A stretch of 64,000 nucleotides of DNA from Paracamarosporium sp. OC-R06-R3 (taxonomy: Eukaryota > Ascomycota > Dothideomycetes > Pleosporales > Didymosphaeriaceae), in contig JACVRA010000178.1 of NCBI GenBank assembly GCA_019828545.1, positions 124,001 to 188,000 on the forward strand. Direction: 5' to 3'. Shown here piece by piece: positions 58,474-64,000 of this stretch (within the stretch, counting starts at the first letter, position 1; every line of letters begins with the position of its first letter). The position numbers were made by a program, and so were the translations under genes. The notes under the pieces are model-generated. The model was given only the letters and a program-made list of their open reading frames with translations. It did no database searches and had not been told where the DNA came from.

Positions 58474-60688
58474 TCTTGATACTTTCTTTCTGAATCTGCG
58501 AGATTCGGTAGGCACACAATGCGAGGCGAAGATGAATTTATTATGAGCACGAGCTTCGTTCGTATGAATTGGGATCATACCAGTGGTAAATGTCTGGTTT
58601 AATGGGGCACATATTGCAACGATGCTTTGCACTCAGACCATGTCTTGTATCTCCGGATGAGGAGGCGGGGAGCGATCTGGAAGGTATCATAGGTCTGCAC
58701 CAAATGGGAAAACAATCTTGAACGCCTACTTTTTGTGTAAATTCTTTTGCGAATTTTCAGATTCATCGTGGTTTATATCTTGATTTCATAATTTAATTGG
58801 GGTTTATGACCGTTTTCCAAAAACGTTGTATCATACCAGCAACGACAAGGTATCGTTGCTATGATTTCCTGGTACTCCAAGCTCCCCAAATTTGTCTTGG
58901 ATGCGCTAACGGAAGCGACGTATTATGTTTCCAAGCATTCTGTCGGCGCCTGTAGTAAACCGGTGATATCAATAGTGTGAAGAGCAGTCTGATGTATTAT
59001 ACAGGGACGTGGAGCATAAAGAGACAAAGGCATTAGGTTCGCGTAAGGAATTATGGCGATGCACATGGAGAGCAAATGAACGCTTCCATGTTTAGGTGTG
59101 AGTACGGCAGAGTGATCTTGGACTGTCAATTTCTAATACTGACTAGCCTCGCCAGCATACGCTCTTCATTTATGCTGTAATATCGCTGCTGGACACTTGT
59201 AGGCAGAGTTTCCAAAACCACTTGTTGCTTGTTTTCAGCAGTTCTACGACTGAAAAACCAGGAGTTCCGAATGTATCCGCAATGTATATGATTTTGTGAT
59301 AACCCCAAGGTAAGATTGTGGCACGCTGTGTTGTCCCTGACAGTCATGAAATCCGCCTGTTCTTAAAAATTCTTACCTCAATTGACGGTAAATGACCTGT
59401 CCTGGGATCTCTAGACTCTAGGTTTATGTTTTGTTGTTTGAGAATCTACGACGATACACGACAAGGTATTTACGATACGGTTTGTGTCTTCTAAAGTTCG
59501 AGATTAGGACAAGATTTCTTGAGATTTCTTACCAGTTTATCAAAAGGTTTGTTTGGCTTCTTGGCTCTCCACCAACCACGCACACACACCGATATCTTAC
59601 CTTCTCATTATCATGCGTACTGGAAGATTGAGATAGATGGTTATGGCCAAAGTTGTGGATATTCTTGCATATTCATTGGGTCACTTTGCCTCAAAGCTGT
59701 GTACACTAGATATTTTACCAAACCCTTGCCTTATTACGGGAATGCTGGGCCATCATGGAATACCATTGCGAGGAGATAATGCTGCGCATTTTCTCTTCCC
59801 TATCACGATTCTCCCTCATAAATCGCTTAACTTCTCGCATGTAAGAGCGACGCTCGCTGATATTCACCCGAATATACCATTGAAGCCCTGGATCACACAA
59901 TGATATCTTGTATGTAGTCTGCCTTTCTTCTAGCCATTATCACGAGTTAAAACATGGGAGCCTTTCGCGAGACGCCGTAGGTGTCCATTACTATAAGCGA
60001 CCGTTCTTTCGGACGCCTCAAGTGACTTGTAGGTATAACAATCGAGATCAAAAGAATGAAGCACCTGCGCAATCCTCTAGAAGTTTTCCATATTCGGATT
60101 GAAGCATCACTTCTTCCTGGGTTTGATGATGGAACATTCCACAGTGCTTACAAGTGTGAAAGCAGTGGTATTCGCTCGTCAACAGCGTTATTGTTTGGGG
60201 CGACAGAAAGGACTAAAGAGTTATGGACAAGGTGCGGGAGCTGACAAGGGATCTAGGAGCATAATTATCCAAGGCTAGCTGGCGTATCACCTCTTTCACT
60301 GGCACAAATTATTTTACCCAAACGACACACAGGAAGGCTACTTCCACATAGATAAAGGAGCGGAGAATCATCCAATGGAAATTGGAAAATCTTCTGCGGA
60401 CGGTGAAGTGAAATCTCCTTATAGTTAGCCTAGCTCGAAGGGGAGAACATTTTCTAGTGCTTAGTAGCACGGCTTGACTGCGGCTTTCAGCCACTACCAT
60501 CTGTAAGTCAATTCGATTTATTTGCAGAGCACCGCATCAAACTCAGAACGTATCTTTGTGGAAGCCGCGCGACGCGGCACACTGGCATGGATTATACACT
60601 CGCCTGAAATTACCTTATGGAAGTATAGAAATACCCTCTACTTTTCTTTGCTTACTACCAGATTGGCAAAATTAACAATGATGTGTAG

Positions 60689-60910
60689 ACCTTGAGTAAT
60701 GCTGCGGGGACAGGTGCTGATGCGTTAGCTAAGATTACCGGGCGTGCTGACATGGACAGCATATTGACTAGTAGTGTGGCAAACACTAATGGCCATGCTG
60801 ATGATCCCAAGAAGGATAGTCTTGAAGCTGCTAGTAGTTCGATTTCTACCTCTGTGAAGGCTTGGAGTCATACGCTTCATCTATGGTTAAGTTATAATCT
60901 ACTACTTTGA
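60689..60910 (+). other. Isolated coding-like fragment, unrecognised
   Basis: The frame starting after a possible splice acceptor (GTGTAG ending at 60688) has Ala/Ser/Asp-rich, natural-looking composition: NAAGTGADALAKITGRADM, SSVANTNGHADDPKKDSLE and SSSISTSVKAWSHTL. It has no ATG and no partner exon that I can identify. It may be a leftover exon of a decayed gene. I do not recognise the family. Confidence 0.3.
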
Positions 60911-62090
60911 TCGCTTTCTATTTCCTATTTTTTGTTTATTAGTAGATGCTTAGGCGTTGCGCTTCTGGCGGGAAGGCTTTTCTTTCCCGTCCTATTGACC
61001 CTCTGTACGATAACGGAACTGTAGTAATCATGATCCTTCTAGTCTACCACCACGTAGGACTTGTGCTTGGGCTTGTCGTACGGCGCTACACTGAGTTAAT
61101 TGCAGTTGAGCTGTACAAGCCAAGCTAGAACTTGTTGTTCACGTAGACGAGTTCTAAGAATTTTTTGTGTACAGTGGACACAATATTGCACTCCATGCAC
61201 AATCGGCTGAACTAAACAATACAGATACATATTGCGGCGTTCCTATGTGCGTGAACAAGCGTCATCACTTCTGTCTCCTTCCCAACAGGGCCAAAAACTC
61301 ATGCTGTTTGTCTGCAATGCAATGTCTTCGATACTTCAAATTCAAGCTAGCCTCAACATGGATATTCGATGCGAGAACCTGGGCATAAATCTAATCTATA
61401 TTAATTGATAAAATAAGCCAGTTCGTTTTCAGAAACTGAAGAGAAACCATTCCATAGCAGCAAGAACAGCGCAGTGCGATGTATTTCCGTCGAGAGTGCA
61501 CTGAGGACATGCTTCTTGCACGTACATACTACATGTTTACCATGCCCTGATATTTTTGAGAGAGCATCTTATTCAAAGATACACGTATTGGCAATTTACA
61601 TTGCGTATACAAAGCGGTGCGCTCTCCGCTATCCCAGCTCCATGTACCCCTGTCATTCTCGAAGCCAATGGAACACCAAAAGTTACGCCATGTCCTTCCA
61701 TACCATGCCATTCCATGTCATTATCGGCAATGTCGAAAGGCAAGCCCAAACAAACATTGCACGCCCAGCCCTCACATCACGAAAACAGGTTACCCCTACC
61801 AAGAAACAGACACGACGCCAAACATTCCGTTGAACGCGGCCCCTAGCAAATAACAAGCCCTGCTCATCACATCGCCATTCAACACATGCATTCCCACGTC
61901 AACAAGGAAACCCACCGTGTGCCCATCGTCATAAGCATCAAACCTTAGGCCCCGACCCCCGCGCACCGCCCAAACTCGACCCACGCAGCTTCCAAACCCA
62001 TCCCCAATGCATCCCCTATCCCACCCCACACAACACGACCTTCCCTTTCGCCGAACCCTACGTGACACCTTCTAGAACTTCACCGCACCG

Positions 62091-62116
62091 CATCACCTCG
62101 CATCACCTCGCATCAC
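62091..62116. repeat. Short tandem repeat, unit CATCACCTCG
   Basis: Two full copies and a six-base partial copy of a 10-base unit in intergenic DNA. Confidence 0.8.
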
Positions 62117-62405
62117 ACGGCATGACATTCCAAGGGCCCCACTCCGCCACGCGAGCCCTTGCTCCCCCTCCCTCTCCCACCTCAGCCAACTATCTCTATC
62201 TCAAAGCAGCAAGTATACGCCATCGCCACTAAGCACCACCAACACATCTTATGCACCGCACCAATGCGGCAGCCTACATAAAATATGCTTTATCGCCTGC
62301 TTCCCTGCGTGCTTATTCGCGCTTGCTCACTGCGGGCCCCGCCATTGGCCGGCTAAGTTATCGAGATGCGGAGCGCCTGACGCAGATATTGCGTGGTATA
62401 TTGTG

Positions 62406-62462
62406 CATGTATATTATTTATGTATATGTATATGTACTGTATGTATGTACGTACTGTACGTG
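62406..62462. repeat. TGTA-rich microsatellite
   Basis: Imperfect repeats of TGTA/TATG with several self-complementary GTAC steps, in intergenic DNA. Confidence 0.7.
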
Positions 62463-62633
62463 TGCATGGATTGGATGGATGGGTAAGCGGATCGATGGGG
62501 TACGCGAGCGAGCGCGCGCGATCGGTAGGCGAGAGAATGCGGCCTGAAGACTCGGGCTGCCTGGATGGAAGCACTGCCGGGTGCATGCAATTTAGGGAGG
62601 CGGGATGTGCCGCGGCGGGTTTTTGCCTTCTTT

Positions 62634-62651
62634 TTGATTGATTGATTGATG
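62634..62651. repeat. TTGA tetranucleotide microsatellite
   Basis: Four copies of TTGA/GATT repeat in tandem with a short extension, in intergenic DNA. Confidence 0.8.
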
Positions 62652-63187
62652 AATTGGTTGTTGGGATAGGTAGATGAATAGGCTTGTGTTGTAGAGAGCA
62701 GGGTCAAGCCGGTCCGATGCGAACACGTGGAAGCGAACAAACTTATTGGAAGTTACAAATGTAGCAATAAGTACGAGATAAGATCAGCGTGAGATGTGAT
62801 ATCACCTAACCCATACGGCTTGATTTGAGATGTCGTCTGACAGAAACGTACCGACAGTCGATACTGCCGGCGATCGGTGAATATCGGTACGGTCCGCATG
62901 TATTTTATTACAGTCCCATGCTACAAGCCAATGACAACACACGTATTATGCCTGCAAATGGATATCATGACAAAACATAAATCCTTCAACCAAATAACTC
63001 CATCATATAATCATGCACAGCGGTGTGAGCGTACGTGCGCTGGTATCTCGAAGCTTTTTCCAAACACAGGATCCACCCAAGATAATGAAACTAAATATCA
63101 AAAAAAATACCGGGTAATCAAGCGCTCCGCGGTGCATCATATCGCTAAGACATGCAACGATAATTGAAAACATGAACAAGCTGCAGC

Positions 63188-64000
63188 TTATGCAAGTGCA
63201 GATCCGGTAGCTCGTGGACGGTGAGGACTGGTTGGTACAATGTGCGAGTTCTCAATAGTGGATTTCTGCATCTGAGCACGCTCTTCTCGCGGAGTCGCTT
63301 GATGCGGCAGCTGCTGCGGATCCTGTTCCGGAGCATCATGGTATTGGCTCTCACGTCCAGAGTTGTCGCTTTGTCCGCCCGGTGTTTGGCCTTCATCGTC
63401 CGCGTGATCCTCAGGACGATCCACGTCCATATCATCAGCATCCTTCGGGCTCTGCGTATCACGGGACTCGTCGGCGTACTCTCGTTTGATGTCGAATGAA
63501 CGAGTGTGCGACTCCTGGGCGCGGTGGTGATGGTGTTGATGCTGCGCTGTTCGTGGCTGTGCTGTGTGGTCTGTGTCATCCTCGAAGAGCTTGCGAGCGT
63601 AGTCGTGGTCTTTCCTCACTTCTTCCACGCCACTGGGAAAGATCTTAGACATGACATGCTTGTGCTTCTTCTGACTTGCCGTGGGTTCTGGCCCCGCCGA
63701 ACCATATCGTGTTGGGCTGGGCGTCTCGCTTGCCTTTATGCTTGTCGAGTGCTGAAGATTCGAAGGTGTTGGGGTAAAGCCTTGTTCTGAATTGAGGCGC
63801 TCTTCTTCCTCCTTTCGTGCATGGACCTTGCGTAAATTGGCAGCTGAAGACTGCGAACGCATGTCTGGTCGGCCGTCCTTACGGATCAGGACACCGTCGG
63901 CATTGCGGACTGGTTTGGTTCGCGTCTTTTTAGTGTGAGCATATGGATCAACCGGCAAGCCAACACTTGCGCCAGTAGTCACGCCCTGTAGGCCTAGACT
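63188..64000 (-). CDS. Acidic low-complexity protein, 5' part outside window
   Basis: The frame is open from the right edge to the stop at plus 63188-63190, giving 270 visible residues. No ATG is seen near the edge, so the gene continues beyond the window. The visible start has PYAHTKKTRTKPVRNADGVL and RKDGRPDMRSQSSAANLRK, a conserved block I recall from ascomycete proteins with no assigned function. A KKHKHVMSKIFPSGVEEVRK segment follows. The remainder is His/Gln/Asp/Glu/Arg-rich and probably disordered (HQHHHHRAQESH, DDMDVDRPEDHADDEG). The basic block may be a nuclear or nucleic-acid-binding segment; that is inference. Confidence 0.7.
   Translation of the reverse strand, partial: SLGLQGVTTGASVGLPVDPYAHTKKTRTKPVRNADGVLIRKDGRPDMRSQSSAANLRKVHARKEEEERLNSEQGFTPTPSNLQHSTSIKASETPSPTRYGSAGPEPTASQKKHKHVMSKIFPSGVEEVRKDHDYARKLFEDDTDHTAQPRTAQHQHHHHRAQESHTRSFDIKREYADESRDTQSPKDADDMDVDRPEDHADDEGQTPGGQSDNSGRESQYHDAPEQDPQQLPHQATPREERAQMQKSTIENSHIVPTSPHRPRATGSALA

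Larger units (their letters stand above)
58474..63187. other. Gene-poor 4.7 kb region with microsatellites
   Basis: No complete gene is visible. An isolated coding-like piece lies at 60689-60910 (listed separately). Around 61.9-62.2 kb the plus strand is C/A-rich with few G, and 62.4-62.65 kb holds short tandem repeats. Other frames are short and unrecognisable. Confidence 0.45.

Noticed and set aside
1..64000. Secondary-metabolite or defence gene cluster, CRISPR array, operon structure
   Set aside because: No polyketide synthase, NRPS, terpene synthase or regularly spaced repeats are present; genes are monocistronic and eukaryotic.

Overview
The window is nuclear DNA of a filamentous ascomycete (Pezizomycotina). 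Short GT-AG introns of about 46 to 95 bases with CTAAC/CTGAC-like branch sites interrupt most genes. Gene content also points there: a Zn2Cys6 regulator of the TamA/DAL81 type, a HET-domain protein, two fungal rhodopsin-like (PTH11-type) membrane proteins, a GH18 chitinase, a small POT peptide transporter and GPI-anchored or Cys-rich surface proteins. The protein style suggests Dothideomycetes, probably Pleosporales; that is inference, not proof.

Layout. 0-10 kb: a SAM-dependent methyltransferase open to the left edge, a rhodopsin-like receptor, a Cys-rich single-pass surface protein and a large membrane protein of unknown role, all on +. 11-21.5 kb: housekeeping genes YTH1 (-) and VPS53 (+) around a GH18 chitinase (+), then a HET-domain protein (-). 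22-30.6 kb: a multi-pass membrane protein, an AT-rich stretch with a possible small secreted protein and a GPI-anchored protein, a broken APH-like kinase pseudogene, tRNA-Ser(AGA) and a second rhodopsin-like protein. 32.9-41.6 kb: CKS1, a C2H2 zinc-finger protein and the tamA/DAL81-like nitrogen regulator. 42.7-49.3 kb: a broken 3-beta-HSD/Erg26-like dehydrogenase, 3.6 kb of largely empty AT-rich DNA, a transcription-factor-like protein and an intron-containing tRNA-Asp(GTC). 49.6-58.5 kb: a perfect 31-bp inverted repeat, PTR2 peptide transporter, ZRC1/COT1-type zinc transporter and a DUF7730/2EXR-like protein. 58.5-64 kb: a gene-poor stretch and the 3' part of an acidic, low-complexity gene that leaves the window.

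Genes appear to be independent transcription units. No clear secondary-metabolite, secretion or defence cluster is present. TamA and PTR2 both belong to nitrogen metabolism but lie 8 kb apart, so a functional link is only a guess. The most notable items are the short perfect hairpin next to PTR2, two pseudogenes whose in-frame stops fit C-to-T changes, and in-frame, stop-free introns, one of which splits the chitinase catalytic motif. I did not find a convincing new multi-gene system. All intron boundaries were derived by eye from splice signals, reading frame and remembered family patterns.
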